A stretch of 64,000 bases of DNA. It comes from Lysinibacillus cavernae. Its GTDB lineage: Bacteria; Bacillota; Bacilli; Bacillales_A; Planococcaceae. Below are positions 40,783-50,690 of the stretch, one piece after another; position 1 is the first letter of the stretch; each line of letters opens with the position of its first letter. The translations under genes and the position numbers were made by a program. The stretch is from NCBI RefSeq assembly GCF_009724685.1, contig NZ_WMEF01000013.1, positions 61,399 to 125,398 of the forward strand, given 5' to 3'. The notes beneath the pieces were generated by a model. That model had not been told where the DNA came from and did not search any database. It saw only the letters and a program-made list of their open reading frames with translations.

Positions 40783-40885
40783 TTTTTAAGCTCCCTTCAA
40801 TAGCTGATGGTGTTCTATCAAACTATCAAAAGTGTAGCATAAAAATAGTCAATCTATTATTACAACATGGGTACAGATAGATTTA

Positions 40886-40913
40886 ACTATTAATTAATAA
40901 AGAAGAAACTCAT
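40886..40913 (+). promoter_or_regulatory. Shared surface-gene element, copy B (upstream of the S-layer gene)
   Basis: ACTATTA at the left end and AGAAGAAACTCAT at the right end, with an AT-rich middle. It points to the S-layer gene, 502 bases away. Confidence 0.55.
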
Positions 40914-41041
40914 AAAGGTAGTGGAGTAAAGGCACAATTCGCTAAGAAACGCCCTATATATTTCTGTTTCTTTACAATTATAACTAAATTATTACGGGAG
41001 TCTTTAATTTTTGACAATTTAGTAACCATTCCAGAAAATGC

Positions 41042-41069
41042 TTGGTTATTATTGAGAGTAAGGTATAAT
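41042..41069 (+). promoter_or_regulatory. Candidate S-layer gene promoter
   Basis: TTGGTT (41042-41047), 16 bases, perfect TATAAT (41064-41069). A second TTGACA at 41011 with GAAAAT 17 bases on is an alternative. Confidence 0.4.
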
Positions 41070-41414
41070 AGGTAACGGAACTATATGTTACCAATCCAAA
41101 TGAGGGTATAATTAGTTGGAAGGTTTATTGTATCTATTTAATACCATAATAGGTATGGTAAATAAATCTTCTATAACTAAATTTATGTCCCAATGCTTGA
41201 ATTTAGTAAAAGATAGTGTTATATTATTGTAGAAAGTGAATAAACTTACTAGAATGGTATTCTACTACGCTTTTTCTAGTAAATTTACTAACAAATTTGC
41301 TTTAGTTTTGTATTATTCAAGAAAGCTATAATACATACATTTAGGTAACTAGGCGGTACTATAGTTTTCGTTGGATTAATATCAATTTAAGGAATTTTAG
41401 GGAGGAATACATTA

Positions 41415-44400
41415 ATGGCAAAGCAAAACAAAGGCCGTAAGTTTTTCGCGGCATCAGCAACAGCTGCATTAGTTGCATCAGCAATCGTACCTGTAGCATC
41501 TGCTGCTCAAGTAAACGACTATAACAAAATCTCTGGATACGCTAAAGAAGCAGTTCAATCTTTAGTTGACGCTGGTGTAATCCAAGGTGACACTAACGGG
41601 AACTTCAACCCACTTAACACAGTAACTCGTGCACAAGCTGCAGAAATCTTCACGAAAGCTCTAGAATTAGAAGCTGACGGCGATGTAAACTTCTCAGACG
41701 TTAAAAAAGGTGCTTGGTACTACAACTCAATCGCAGCCGTAGTAGCAAACGGCATTTTTGAAGGCGTAAGTGCAAACGAATTCGCACCAAACAAATCTTT
41801 AACTCGTTCTGAAGCAGCTAAAGTTCTTGTAGATGCTTTCGGTTTAGAAGGTAGCGAAGGCCTAGGTCAATTCGCTGACGCTTCTCAAGTTAAACCTTGG
41901 GCTAAAACTGCTCTAGAAACAGCTGTAGCAAACGGAATCTTCACTGGTTCTGAAGAAAACGGCAAATTAAACTTAAAACCAAATGCAGCAATCACTCGTC
42001 AAGACTTCGCAGTAGTATTCGCTCGTACTCTTGATCTAGTTGATACTGAAACTCCAGTAGATGCAGCTATCAAAGCAATCAACAACACAACTGTTGAAGT
42101 AACATTCGACGCTGAAGTTGATAATGTTGAAGCACTTGATTTCAAAATCGAAGGCTTAGAAGTTAAAAATGCAGCTGTAAAACAAACAAACAAAAAAGTT
42201 GTTGTTTTAACTACTGCAGCTCAAACAGCTGACAAAGAGTACACAGTAACTCTTGATGGAGAAAAACTTGGTTCATTCAAAGGTGTATCTGCAGTAATTC
42301 CAACTAAAGTTGAATTCGTAGAACAATCAGTTCAAGGTAAACTTGGTCAACAAGTAACTGTTAAAGCACAAGTTACTGTAGCTGAAGGTGCTTCTAAAGC
42401 TGGTATCCCAGTAACATTATTCGTACCAGGTTCAGCTGACGGAATTAAAGCTCCAGTTACTGTTGAAGCAATTACTGACGACAAAGGTGTAGCAACTCAC
42501 ACTTATACTCGTTATGCTGCAACAACTGATACTGTAACTGTATACGCAACTGGTGACCGTTCTAAATTCTCAACTGGTTATGTATTCTGGGGTGTTGATA
42601 CAATCCTAGCGATTGAAGAAGTAACTACAGGTGCTACAATCAACAACGGTGCTAACAAAACTTATAAAGTAACTTATAAAAACGATGTAACTGGTAAACC
42701 AGAAGCTAACAAAACATTTAACGTTGGATTCTTAGAAAACATGAATGTTACTGCTGACAAGTTGGCTAATGCTACAGTTAACGGTTTATCTGTTAAACAA
42801 TTAAGCAATGGTACAGCTTTAGAAGCTGCACAAATTACAACTGATTCTAAAGGTGAAGCAACATTCACAGTATCAGGTGTTAATGCAACAGTTACTCCTG
42901 TAGTTTACGCTTTAAATCCTATTTCAGCTTCAGAAGCAACTAACAACAACAAAACTTATAAAGCATCAGCTTTACAAGCTACAACTTCTAAAGTAGTATT
43001 TGCAGCTACTCAAGCTGAATACAAAATCGAAATCACTCGTGATGGTGGAGAAGTTGCAGCAACTGGCGAAGCTAATGGTCGTGAGTATAAAGTAGTTGTA
43101 AAAGATAAAGAAGGTAAAGTTGCTAAAAACGAAACTGTAAACGTAGCATTTAACGAAGATATCGATCGTGTTATCTCTACTAATACAAAAGCTAAGTTTG
43201 TTGATGCAGATACTGATAAATATTACCCAACTACTAGCACTGGAAACACTGCTAAACAAATTTCTGTTAAAACAAATGATAAAGGTGAAGCTTCATTTGT
43301 TATCGCAAGTGACAACGAAAATGACTATGCAACTCCAGTAGCATGGATCGATATCAACAGTGCAAATGCTAAACAAGGTTCATTAGATGAAGGCGAACCA
43401 AAAACTGTTGCTACTATTTCTCACTTCCAAGCTCCATATTTAGATGGTGCAGAAATTAAGGCATACAAAACTGGTGTAACTAAATCGACTACTAAATTCG
43501 ATGGTAACGAAACTGCAGAATTCAAAGCAGAATTAGTGAACCAAAGTGGTAAAGTATTTACTGGTGGATATACAGTAGGTAAAGTTACTTACACAGTATT
43601 CAATACTGGTGGAGAAGATATTAAGGTTGGCAATACAGTAATTTCTCCTAACCGCAGTGAAACATTCACTTTTGAGAATGGTGCAAGCTTATTTGTAACT
43701 TCTGCTGAAAGTAAAACAACTTCTGTACGTGTAGTTGCAACTGGTACTGCTCGTAAAGATTCAAAAGACTTTGCATTCACAGCTAAAGAAGCTACTGCAA
43801 CATTTACAGCTACAGATGATGTTCCAAATTCATACACTGGCGTAGCTGCACAATATAACACAGCTGATTCTGGTTCAAACAGCAATTCTATCTGGTTTGC
43901 TGGTAAAAAACCTGTAAAATATGCTGGTGTATCAGGTAAAACATTTAAATACTTCGGAGCTAATGGTAATGAAGTATATGGTGAAGCAGCATGGGAAGCA
44001 TTATTAGCTCAATATGCAGCTACTACTCAAAAAGTAACAATTTCATACAATGTAGATGGCGATAATATTACATTTAAAGTAATTAGTGCAGTTGCTGGTA
44101 CTTCTGTTGATGCAATTAAACCTGTTGTACCAACTACTCCAGTTGCTCCAACTACTGGCGCTTTAACATTATCTCCAGTAGCAGGTAGTACAGTTGATTT
44201 AACAAGTGCTACAAATACTTTAACAATTTCATTAGCTGATGCAGATCTTAACCTAAGTTCAACTGTTATCGATACGGCAACAGTATCTTTAAAAGATAGT
44301 GCAAATGCTCCATTATCACTTACATTAGTAGAAACTGGTGTAAATACAGGTGTATTCGCTACAACTGTTCAAGCGGGTACGCTATCTACTTTAGCTGCTG

Positions 44401-45149
44401 GTACATTAACAGTTACTTATGCAGATGCTAAAAATGCTGCAGGTGTAGCTCAAAATGTTACAGCTTCTGTAACGTTGAAAAAAGCAGCAGGTTCACTAAC
44501 TTTTGGTTCATTCACTCAAGCTGTAGCAGATGCTCCTGCTAAAGTTGCTGAATATACTTCTAAATCAATTGCTGCAGATTATACATTTGCAACAGGTGAA
44601 ACTATCACTTTAGCTATTGATGGTGGTGCGGCTACACCTATCAACCTAGTTGGTAAAAAAGGTGCACAAGGTGCTGTAGATGCAATTAAAGCAGCAATTC
44701 CTACTGCTGATGCATCTGTATCAGGAGATACAGTTGTAATTAAAGGTCTATTAGATTCTGGCGCAGGTAAAGTTGATGTATCTGCTTCTACAACTAGTCA
44801 CTTCTTAGTTGCAGCTCCTGTATTTACACCAGCTGTAGTAGCTGCTGCTGCAACACAAGAATTCACAATCGCTACTAAATTAGCTGTTGGTGAAAAAGTA
44901 GTTATTGATGGTGTTGAATATACTGCTGTAGCATTTGGTACAATTCCAACAGCTACTCAATTTGTAGTGGAAGCTTCAGCTGGAGTATTAGCAGCTGAAA
45001 CTGCTCAAGCAACAAACCTTGCGGCTGCAATTACTGCAAATACTGCTGATAAGTTTAATGCAGCTGAAACTGGTGCTGTTATTAAATTGACTTCTACTGT
45101 AACTCCAGTAGGTACTTCAATTACTAAACCAGTAATTACTGTGAAATAA
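41415..45149 (+). CDS. Major S-layer protein
   Basis: A 1244-residue exported protein. Signal peptide KGRKFFAASATAALVASAIV with cleavage after VASA, three SLH domains (about 31-205; motifs TRAQ, TRSE, TRQD), then a long beta-rich body of Ig-like domains (about 215 to the end) rich in Thr, Ala, Val, Asn and Lys. The signal peptide and first SLH domain look like the Lysinibacillus S-layer family; the body is different from the members I remember. Codon use is extremely biased, as in the ATP synthase genes, fitting a protein that covers the whole cell. AGGGAGGAA precedes the ATG. SLH domains should bind the CsaB-modified polymer. Confidence 0.93.
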   Translation: MAKQNKGRKFFAASATAALVASAIVPVASAAQVNDYNKISGYAKEAVQSLVDAGVIQGDTNGNFNPLNTVTRAQAAEIFTKALELEADGDVNFSDVKKGAWYYNSIAAVVANGIFEGVSANEFAPNKSLTRSEAAKVLVDAFGLEGSEGLGQFADASQVKPWAKTALETAVANGIFTGSEENGKLNLKPNAAITRQDFAVVFARTLDLVDTETPVDAAIKAINNTTVEVTFDAEVDNVEALDFKIEGLEVKNAAVKQTNKKVVVLTTAAQTADKEYTVTLDGEKLGSFKGVSAVIPTKVEFVEQSVQGKLGQQVTVKAQVTVAEGASKAGIPVTLFVPGSADGIKAPVTVEAITDDKGVATHTYTRYAATTDTVTVYATGDRSKFSTGYVFWGVDTILAIEEVTTGATINNGANKTYKVTYKNDVTGKPEANKTFNVGFLENMNVTADKLANATVNGLSVKQLSNGTALEAAQITTDSKGEATFTVSGVNATVTPVVYALNPISASEATNNNKTYKASALQATTSKVVFAATQAEYKIEITRDGGEVAATGEANGREYKVVVKDKEGKVAKNETVNVAFNEDIDRVISTNTKAKFVDADTDKYYPTTSTGNTAKQISVKTNDKGEASFVIASDNENDYATPVAWIDINSANAKQGSLDEGEPKTVATISHFQAPYLDGAEIKAYKTGVTKSTTKFDGNETAEFKAELVNQSGKVFTGGYTVGKVTYTVFNTGGEDIKVGNTVISPNRSETFTFENGASLFVTSAESKTTSVRVVATGTARKDSKDFAFTAKEATATFTATDDVPNSYTGVAAQYNTADSGSNSNSIWFAGKKPVKYAGVSGKTFKYFGANGNEVYGEAAWEALLAQYAATTQKVTISYNVDGDNITFKVISAVAGTSVDAIKPVVPTTPVAPTTGALTLSPVAGSTVDLTSATNTLTISLADADLNLSSTVIDTATVSLKDSANAPLSLTLVETGVNTGVFATTVQAGTLSTLAAGTLTVTYADAKNAAGVAQNVTASVTLKKAAGSLTFGSFTQAVADAPAKVAEYTSKSIAADYTFATGETITLAIDGGAATPINLVGKKGAQGAVDAIKAAIPTADASVSGDTVVIKGLLDSGAGKVDVSASTTSHFLVAAPVFTPAVVAAAATQEFTIATKLAVGEKVVIDGVEYTAVAFGTIPTATQFVVEASAGVLAAETAQATNLAAAITANTADKFNAAETGAVIKLTSTVTPVGTSITKPVITVK

Positions 45150-45198
45150 GCAATTAACTACATTTTTGGTTAATTAGTTGTTTATTAAAATATTCATG

Positions 45199-45237
45199 AA
45201 AACTCTATGAGGATAATTTTCCTCATAGAGTTTTTTT
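45199..45237 (+). terminator. Terminator of the S-layer gene
   Basis: AACTCTATGAGG (45201-45212) with CCTCATAGAGTT (45221-45232), twelve perfect pairs, then T5. Confidence 0.95.
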
Positions 45238-45721
45238 GACTGTATTTTAAGACCTTGCTAACTGTAGAAATAGAAATACTGGCAAATGAATACTATTTAC
45301 CTTCTTTCGAAAAGGATTTAAAAATCATGTAACTTTTTCTAATATAAAGAGTCTACTTAACTATATAAGAAAATAGGTGTTAGATGACAAGACATGCTAG
45401 TAGAACAGATTTTAATAATGAAGTTACTTATCAAGTAATATTCATACATAGAACGATTTGAATTTTATAAAAAGCCAGCTTCATTACTTTAAAACTCAGT
45501 ATGATGGAGGTTATTAAAAAAGGATTTATCAAGCAACAATGCGTTTACTAGAAAATCTTCATGGAATTATGGAAATACCATTTGCTCCATATGAAGCTTT
45601 TGAAGGAGAGCGCTTAGCACTCTAGTACCGAATTCTACTTTTTTCGATAAGAATCCCACATTTTGGTGTTTTTCATGTTAAGATGATAAAGACTATTGAA
45701 AGAGAAAAAAAGGAGATTAAG
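45238..45721. other. Intergenic region with possible gene remnants
   Basis: About 480 bases with short open pieces in different frames. One, at 45539-45625, would encode LLENLHGIMEIPFAPYEAF and continues in frame only a few codons upstream to a stop at 45515; another at about 45383-45460 begins TRHASRTDF. They look like parts of one or more decayed genes, but I cannot name a parent. No good promoter for the next gene is evident. Confidence 0.35.
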
Positions 45722-47617
45722 ATGTTTAAGAAACTAAGGACTACATGTATTGTATCAGCAGTTGCTTTGGCTACCATTTTGCCTGGACAAGCGTCTGCAT
45801 CAGCTACTAGTAACAATGGAATTCAGATAAAAAACAATGTTTCGATCACGATTAATGGGGAGACGATTAGTGTCAATGACCCTATTTTAAATAAATCGGA
45901 TTTCTTATTATTACCAATGCGTGCATTATATGAAGCGATTGGTGCGAGTGTCGATTGGAATAAGGAAACGTTGACAGCATCAGCTACTCGCAATGGTAAG
46001 AACGTTGATTTAACGATTGATTCGATGACGGCTTTAGTCGATGGACAAGAGGTGGGAATGGATGTTGCACCATTTATGTATAAAGACCGGACTTACATGC
46101 CCCTCCGTTTCGTTAGTGAAAACTTTGATGGCACTGTAAATTGGGATCCGGTTACGCAATCAGTAGATATTACGCTTTCCGATGATCAACAACCAGAGAC
46201 ACCACAGGAAGATCCTTATATTCTACATATCAATAACAAGCGTATTGTGATGAAAGATCCAATTGTTACGAAGGATGGAAGAACTTACTTACCTGCCAGC
46301 TATATTTATGATTATTTAGATGATTCCTCTGGCACATGGCAACCTGATGGCTCCTTTGAATTGCTAATTGGTGGTATGAGCTTTATTTTCAATGATAATA
46401 GCAATCAAGCTTTGGTTAACAATGAAGCAGTGACAATGATCGAAAAGCCATTTATTCAAAAAGGCAAAATGTACGTGCCTGCTAAGTTTCTTGTCGATGC
46501 GTTAGGCGGAAATTTACGCTATATCACGGAAAAGAAAGAAATGTATATTTACGTTTATCGTTATATGTACACAAGCTCCTTCCTGGAAAAATCATATGGC
46601 ACTACGTCATCACCAGAGGCAGTTCCTTCTGCTCGTTTAGAAGGGGATCGTGATTTATTTATTAGTGATAACCCAGAAACGTTAACACGTAAGCTAGTGC
46701 CAACCAATAATGCAACGCTTGCACAATATGATGTGAAACCAACAGCAGCTACGAATAAGCATCGTATCTTTGGCTGGCATTACAACACGTTAGGTGCAGA
46801 TGTCAATATTGGTATTACGGTTCAAAACAAGTCTACGACAGAAAGCATTAAGATCACTGACTCGAAAGGTATTAACCAAAAAACAGGAAATAGCTGGGTA
46901 GGTCATGATATTGGTTTGACGATCGCGGACGCTATGTTAAATAACAAGCTTAAAAAATCGGACAGTAGTGGTATTGTTATTGCACCAGGGGAAACGAAGG
47001 TGATTGAAACATTCGATCTACATCACGATTATATAATTGGTTTTTTACATGATCTAGATATTCAAGCGGTCAATGGAGGAAAGCCAGAGTATACAATTCG
47101 CACAGTGCTTTCCAAGGATGATACAGATTTATCAACAATCCTATCCGATCAGGTTGCAATTGATGAGTATGCGAAACATCCAAGAGGTGCGTGGCCAAGT
47201 GCTACTATTCTAGCAGAGCTACCAGCCTATACAGTAGATTCTCCTGAGGTGGGCTATAACATTTCTAATGGCCGTACTGACAATCTACAAACAGCTGAAA
47301 ACTCACTTTCACAAATCAATGGTGCTGTCGGAAATCCAGGTCATTTCGGTATGAACTACAAAGTTTCCATTCCTGTGGTCAATCCATCGGGAACTACAAA
47401 AACGATTAAGCTGAAACTAGCTGGTCGAGGCGGGCTATACAGTGGTGCTATTAAGGTCAATGGTCAGGTATATTTAGTGCCTTCTTTAAGAGTGGGAGCA
47501 GAGTATGTTGAATTACCAGATTTCAAGATGAATGGTTCAAAAGATACGATTGAATTAGAACTAATTCATGCTGGCGGTGTTAATCTTCCAGTAGCTATCT
47601 ATGTAGAAACAAAATAA
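45722..47617 (+). CDS. Exported stalk-domain (copper amine oxidase N-terminal-like) protein
   Basis: A 631-residue protein with signal peptide (FKKLRTTCIVSAVALATILP, cleavage after ASA) and two stalk domains of the copper amine oxidase N-terminal type (PF07833-like) at about 30-140 and 155-280; LLLPMRALYEAIGASVDWN and YMPLRFVSENFDGTVNWD are typical. The rest (about 290-631) is beta-rich and not recognised. There is no SLH domain, sortase motif or copper oxidase domain. The ATG at 45722 follows AAAGGAG; the longer frame from 45683 is rejected. It lies just before the glycosidase gene, separated by a hairpin, so the two may act together on the wall. Confidence 0.8.
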   Translation: MFKKLRTTCIVSAVALATILPGQASASATSNNGIQIKNNVSITINGETISVNDPILNKSDFLLLPMRALYEAIGASVDWNKETLTASATRNGKNVDLTIDSMTALVDGQEVGMDVAPFMYKDRTYMPLRFVSENFDGTVNWDPVTQSVDITLSDDQQPETPQEDPYILHINNKRIVMKDPIVTKDGRTYLPASYIYDYLDDSSGTWQPDGSFELLIGGMSFIFNDNSNQALVNNEAVTMIEKPFIQKGKMYVPAKFLVDALGGNLRYITEKKEMYIYVYRYMYTSSFLEKSYGTTSSPEAVPSARLEGDRDLFISDNPETLTRKLVPTNNATLAQYDVKPTAATNKHRIFGWHYNTLGADVNIGITVQNKSTTESIKITDSKGINQKTGNSWVGHDIGLTIADAMLNNKLKKSDSSGIVIAPGETKVIETFDLHHDYIIGFLHDLDIQAVNGGKPEYTIRTVLSKDDTDLSTILSDQVAIDEYAKHPRGAWPSATILAELPAYTVDSPEVGYNISNGRTDNLQTAENSLSQINGAVGNPGHFGMNYKVSIPVVNPSGTTKTIKLKLAGRGGLYSGAIKVNGQVYLVPSLRVGAEYVELPDFKMNGSKDTIELELIHAGGVNLPVAIYVETK

Positions 47618-47626
47618 AAAAGTCAC

Positions 47627-47658
47627 TGGCACGGGTCATGTGACATGAAAACGTGCCA
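47627..47658 (+). other. Hairpin between the stalk-domain and glycosidase genes
   Basis: TGGCACG (47627-47633) and CGTGCCA (47652-47658). No T run follows. It contains the ATG at 47645, an argument against that ATG as the start of the next gene. Confidence 0.5.
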
Positions 47659-47686
47659 AACTTTGAATATATTCGGAGTGAAGAAA

Positions 47687-50179
47687 TTGGCAAGAAAACT
47701 AGTAACAATTGTTGTAGTCATGTTCGTGCTTATACTAGCAGTCAACCCAATCAATGGCCAAGCAGCTGGTTTAGGCAATAAAGTCAGTGAAGTTAAAACA
47801 GAGGTTTCACCACAAGTAACACATGTTCAGCAAAACTATTCTTCAGGTTCTATACGTCAGTTTGTAAATGTTTTAGATGTCAATTTAAATAATACATATA
47901 CAAAACTAGAAATCGGTATGCCAAATCCTATTAATTCATTAAAAACAACATCAGCGATGGCAAAGCAAAACACGTATGATGGTCATCGTGTTGTTGGAGC
48001 AGTAAATGCTTCTTACTTTTTAGGAAATGGTATGCCAGCGAACTTGTTAGCGGAAAAAAATGAAATTGTGAACTATGGTATTTTGGGAGATACGTATGAT
48101 AGCCCAACTCAAAAGCCAGTTGCGTTTGGTTTATCTAAATCAGGGAAAGCGATCGCAGATTATTATACAACGAATCTATCTTTCCAAGTGAATGGCAAAA
48201 GCTATCCTATCGATCTCATTAATAGTGAACGAGGAACAAATAAAACGGTTTTATATACACCTGAAAAAAAATCAACAGGTTCGAATACTTGGGGTGTGGA
48301 ACTGGTAGTGTCAGGTGCTAGCCAAGATACAAACAGCTTGCATTTTGGTGATCAATTCTCAGGCACGGTTTCCCATGTAACAGCTTATGGAGCAGAGGGT
48401 AACTCATCTGTACCAGCAGATGGCTTTGTTATTTCTGTTCAAAATAAAGAGTTAGCTACTGAATTAAGTAAAATTACAGCAGGTACAAATGTTGATGTCA
48501 GCTTATCAATCGATCAAAAATGGATGGATGCACAGTTCATTTTAGCTGCAGGACCAATGCTTGTGCGTAATGGTAAAGTTGATATTTCAATGCCAACGAA
48601 TTCTGGCTTTGCCTCCACACGTAGTCCACGTACTGCAATAGCAGTGGATGCCACAGGTACGAAGGTATCTCTTGTGACAATTGATGGTCGCATAAGTGGT
48701 CATAGTAATGGTGTTAATTTATCAGATTTAGCTTCTCATTTAATTTCAATGGGTGCTTCCTCAGCTATTAACTTAGATGGAGGCGGCTCTACTGCGATGG
48801 TCGTGCGTAATCCGGGAGGCTATTTTGCCAACCTTGTGAACAGACCATCAGAAGGAAGTGAGCGTCGTGTATCAGCCATTTTACAGGTTGTGAATACTGC
48901 GCCACCAGGGAAAGCAAAATCGATTACATTAAGTAGTGTTGGTCAAGTAATGAAAGGTTCATCAGTTGATATGCAGGTTGCGAATGCATATGATCAATAC
49001 TTGAATCCGATGACAATCAACCCAGCCAATATGAAATGGACAGTTGAAGGAAATATCGGCAAGATGGACGGAACAACCTTTACAGCTACACAAAAAGGTG
49101 AAGGAAAAATTATCGGTGAGTATGAAGGTATTCGTACGTCTACACCTGTAAAAGTAGTAGACTTAGCAGAAAAACCTATTGTACTAGATAGCTTTGATAA
49201 TGCGTCATCTTGGACAACAGAAGTGGCGAAAGCAAATGCTTCATTAGCAAACTCTAAAGAGTATGCTAGACAAGGAACGGCTAGCTTACAATTAAATTAT
49301 GATTTCACAACAGCAGGTACAGGCACAAAAGCGGCCTATATGGTTGCTAATACATCAATTGCTATGTCAGGTCAGCCTAAAAACATTGGTCTGTGGGTAT
49401 TCGGTGATGGCGGTAAGCATTGGCTAAGAGGCGTTGTTGTTGATGGCACTGGCGCTAAGCATACGATTGATTTCACAAGTCAAGGTGGTTTAGACTGGAG
49501 TGGCTGGAAATACGTGACGGCAAATATTCCGAGTGATCTAGCACAGCCATTAAAATTTGAGCGTTTATATGTTGCTCAACCAACAGCAACGCTTCAAAAG
49601 AAAGGCCAACTATACTTCGATCAATTACAGGCTGTTTATAAAGACAATCATGAGGAATTAATTTATACAGATGTCACGAAAGGGCATTGGGCTTTCTCAG
49701 AAATACAAAGCTTAAACAATAAATCGCTTATTAAAGGTTACTCAAATGGAACATTTAAACCAGAAGCATCTATTACACGTGCAGAGGCAGCGACAATTAT
49801 TGCTAGAGCTTTAAATCTAACAACAACGAAAGATTCAAGCTTTACAGATGTGAGTAAAGGTCATTATGCATATAGTGCCATTGCAGCAGTCGAGCAGGCT
49901 GGCATTATTAAAGGGCAGGAAGTAGGGAAGTTTAATCCAAACGGACAGCTTTCACGTGCAGAAATGGCAGCGATACTAACAAGAGCGTACAAATTAACAG
50001 GTACGAGCAAAGTAAACTTCACAGATGTTAAATCAACTCATTGGGCGTACAGCAACATCCAAGCGCTTGTGGCGAATGATTTAACAGGAGGTTTCCCAGA
50101 TAATACATTTAGACCAGATGCACAAATTACACGTGCTCAATTTGCAAGCTTCTTAAATAGATGTCTATCATTAAAATAA
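47687..50179 (+). CDS. SLH-anchored phosphodiester glycosidase (NAGPA domain)
   Basis: An 830-residue exported protein. Signal peptide (ARKLVTIVVVMFVLILAVNPI, cleavage after QAA or nearby), a phosphodiester glycosidase domain (PF09992-like, about 75-400, with PRTAIAVDATG and the NLDGGGSTAMVV motif near residue 363), an Ig-like spacer and a carbohydrate-binding-like beta domain (about 500-640), then three C-terminal SLH domains (about 660-830; TRAE, SRAE, TRAQ). The family removes sugars linked through phosphodiesters; a wall polymer is a plausible substrate. I choose the TTG at 47687 after CGGAGTG; the ATG at 47645 has no ribosome site. Confidence 0.85.
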   Translation: MARKLVTIVVVMFVLILAVNPINGQAAGLGNKVSEVKTEVSPQVTHVQQNYSSGSIRQFVNVLDVNLNNTYTKLEIGMPNPINSLKTTSAMAKQNTYDGHRVVGAVNASYFLGNGMPANLLAEKNEIVNYGILGDTYDSPTQKPVAFGLSKSGKAIADYYTTNLSFQVNGKSYPIDLINSERGTNKTVLYTPEKKSTGSNTWGVELVVSGASQDTNSLHFGDQFSGTVSHVTAYGAEGNSSVPADGFVISVQNKELATELSKITAGTNVDVSLSIDQKWMDAQFILAAGPMLVRNGKVDISMPTNSGFASTRSPRTAIAVDATGTKVSLVTIDGRISGHSNGVNLSDLASHLISMGASSAINLDGGGSTAMVVRNPGGYFANLVNRPSEGSERRVSAILQVVNTAPPGKAKSITLSSVGQVMKGSSVDMQVANAYDQYLNPMTINPANMKWTVEGNIGKMDGTTFTATQKGEGKIIGEYEGIRTSTPVKVVDLAEKPIVLDSFDNASSWTTEVAKANASLANSKEYARQGTASLQLNYDFTTAGTGTKAAYMVANTSIAMSGQPKNIGLWVFGDGGKHWLRGVVVDGTGAKHTIDFTSQGGLDWSGWKYVTANIPSDLAQPLKFERLYVAQPTATLQKKGQLYFDQLQAVYKDNHEELIYTDVTKGHWAFSEIQSLNNKSLIKGYSNGTFKPEASITRAEAATIIARALNLTTTKDSSFTDVSKGHYAYSAIAAVEQAGIIKGQEVGKFNPNGQLSRAEMAAILTRAYKLTGTSKVNFTDVKSTHWAYSNIQALVANDLTGGFPDNTFRPDAQITRAQFASFLNRCLSLK

Positions 50180-50187
50180 AGAAGACA

Positions 50188-50219
50188 AATCCTCTGTAAC
50201 AGCTACAGAGGATTCTTTA
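50188..50219 (+). terminator. Terminator of the glycosidase gene
   Basis: AATCCTCTGTA (50188-50198) with TACAGAGGATT (50204-50214), eleven perfect pairs, then CTTT. Confidence 0.85.
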
Positions 50220-50279
50220 TGTTCTGTTGAAAAATAAAACAATCAACGGAATTTTTGTGAAAGGTGAAGTGGATATCCG

Positions 50280-50375
50280 TTGCTTGCTTTCCTGTGGGCT
50301 AGTGCCGAGCCGCTTCCTCGACAACTTCTCTGTGCAGGATCTCGCCTGTCTCGCTATCCCACGAAAGTCAAGTAA
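50280..50375. repeat. Palindromic intergenic repeat, copy 1
   Basis: Imperfect inverted ends: TTGCTTGCTTTCCTGTGGG (50280-50298) against CCCACGAAAGTCAAGTAA (50358-50375). GC-rich core with GAGCCGCTTCCTCG. It resembles GC-rich intergenic repeats I know from bacilli and Lysinibacillus relatives. Non-coding. Confidence 0.6.
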
Positions 50376-50508
50376 CCTTCCACTCCAACCCACAAAATGT
50401 TAACTTTTTAGAAAGGTTTTCACTAATCATAATGCTGTCACTCATCACTTCTCCACATTTTTCACTACTGTTAGTATGAAAGAAAAGGAAAAGACACTTT
50501 TTTAGCAT

Positions 50509-50642
50509 GGTTGATTGGAGTGAAGCCAGCGTCACTCCTAGGGGATTTAGCGTCACAGATGAGACCCTGGAGCGAACGGAAGTGAGTGAAGCGGCTCATC
50601 GGACGCCCCCTGGAAAGGACGCTGGCGGAGCGGAAATCAACC
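50509..50642. repeat. Palindromic intergenic repeat, copy 2 (MITE-like)
   Basis: 134 bases with perfect 8-bp ends GGTTGATT (50509-50516) and AATCAACC (50635-50642), and a second inner pair GCCAGCGTC (50525-50533) / GACGCTGGC (50618-50626). The core GAAGCGGCTC is the reverse complement of GAGCCGCTTC in copy 1, so the two copies are related and inverted. Much more GC-rich than the surroundings; non-coding. Confidence 0.65.
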
Positions 50643-50690
50643 CATCGCTCGCTTTGCTAAATGTTTTTTAGTGTCATCTTCTTTTATAAC

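Larger units (their letters stand above)
40783..41414. promoter_or_regulatory. Long regulatory region between the glucosaminidase and S-layer genes
   Basis: About 630 AT-rich bases with no gene. On the plus strand: shared element copy B (40886-40913), TTGACA at 41011-41016, a promoter candidate at 41042-41069 with GGTAAC/GTTACC (41071-41092) after it, nested inverted repeats at 41240-41290 (TAGAAT/ATTCTA and TCTAGTAA-type arms), and a TATAAT at 41327-41332. Several promoters and a long structured leader fit a very strongly expressed S-layer gene. Confidence 0.55.

Noticed and set aside
42972..43885. Minus-strand ORFs inside the S-layer gene
   Set aside because: They are shadows of a highly biased coding sequence and lack ribosome sites.
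50368..50556. 62-codon minus-strand ORF
   Set aside because: It is made from the two palindromic repeats and the sequence between, without start signals.
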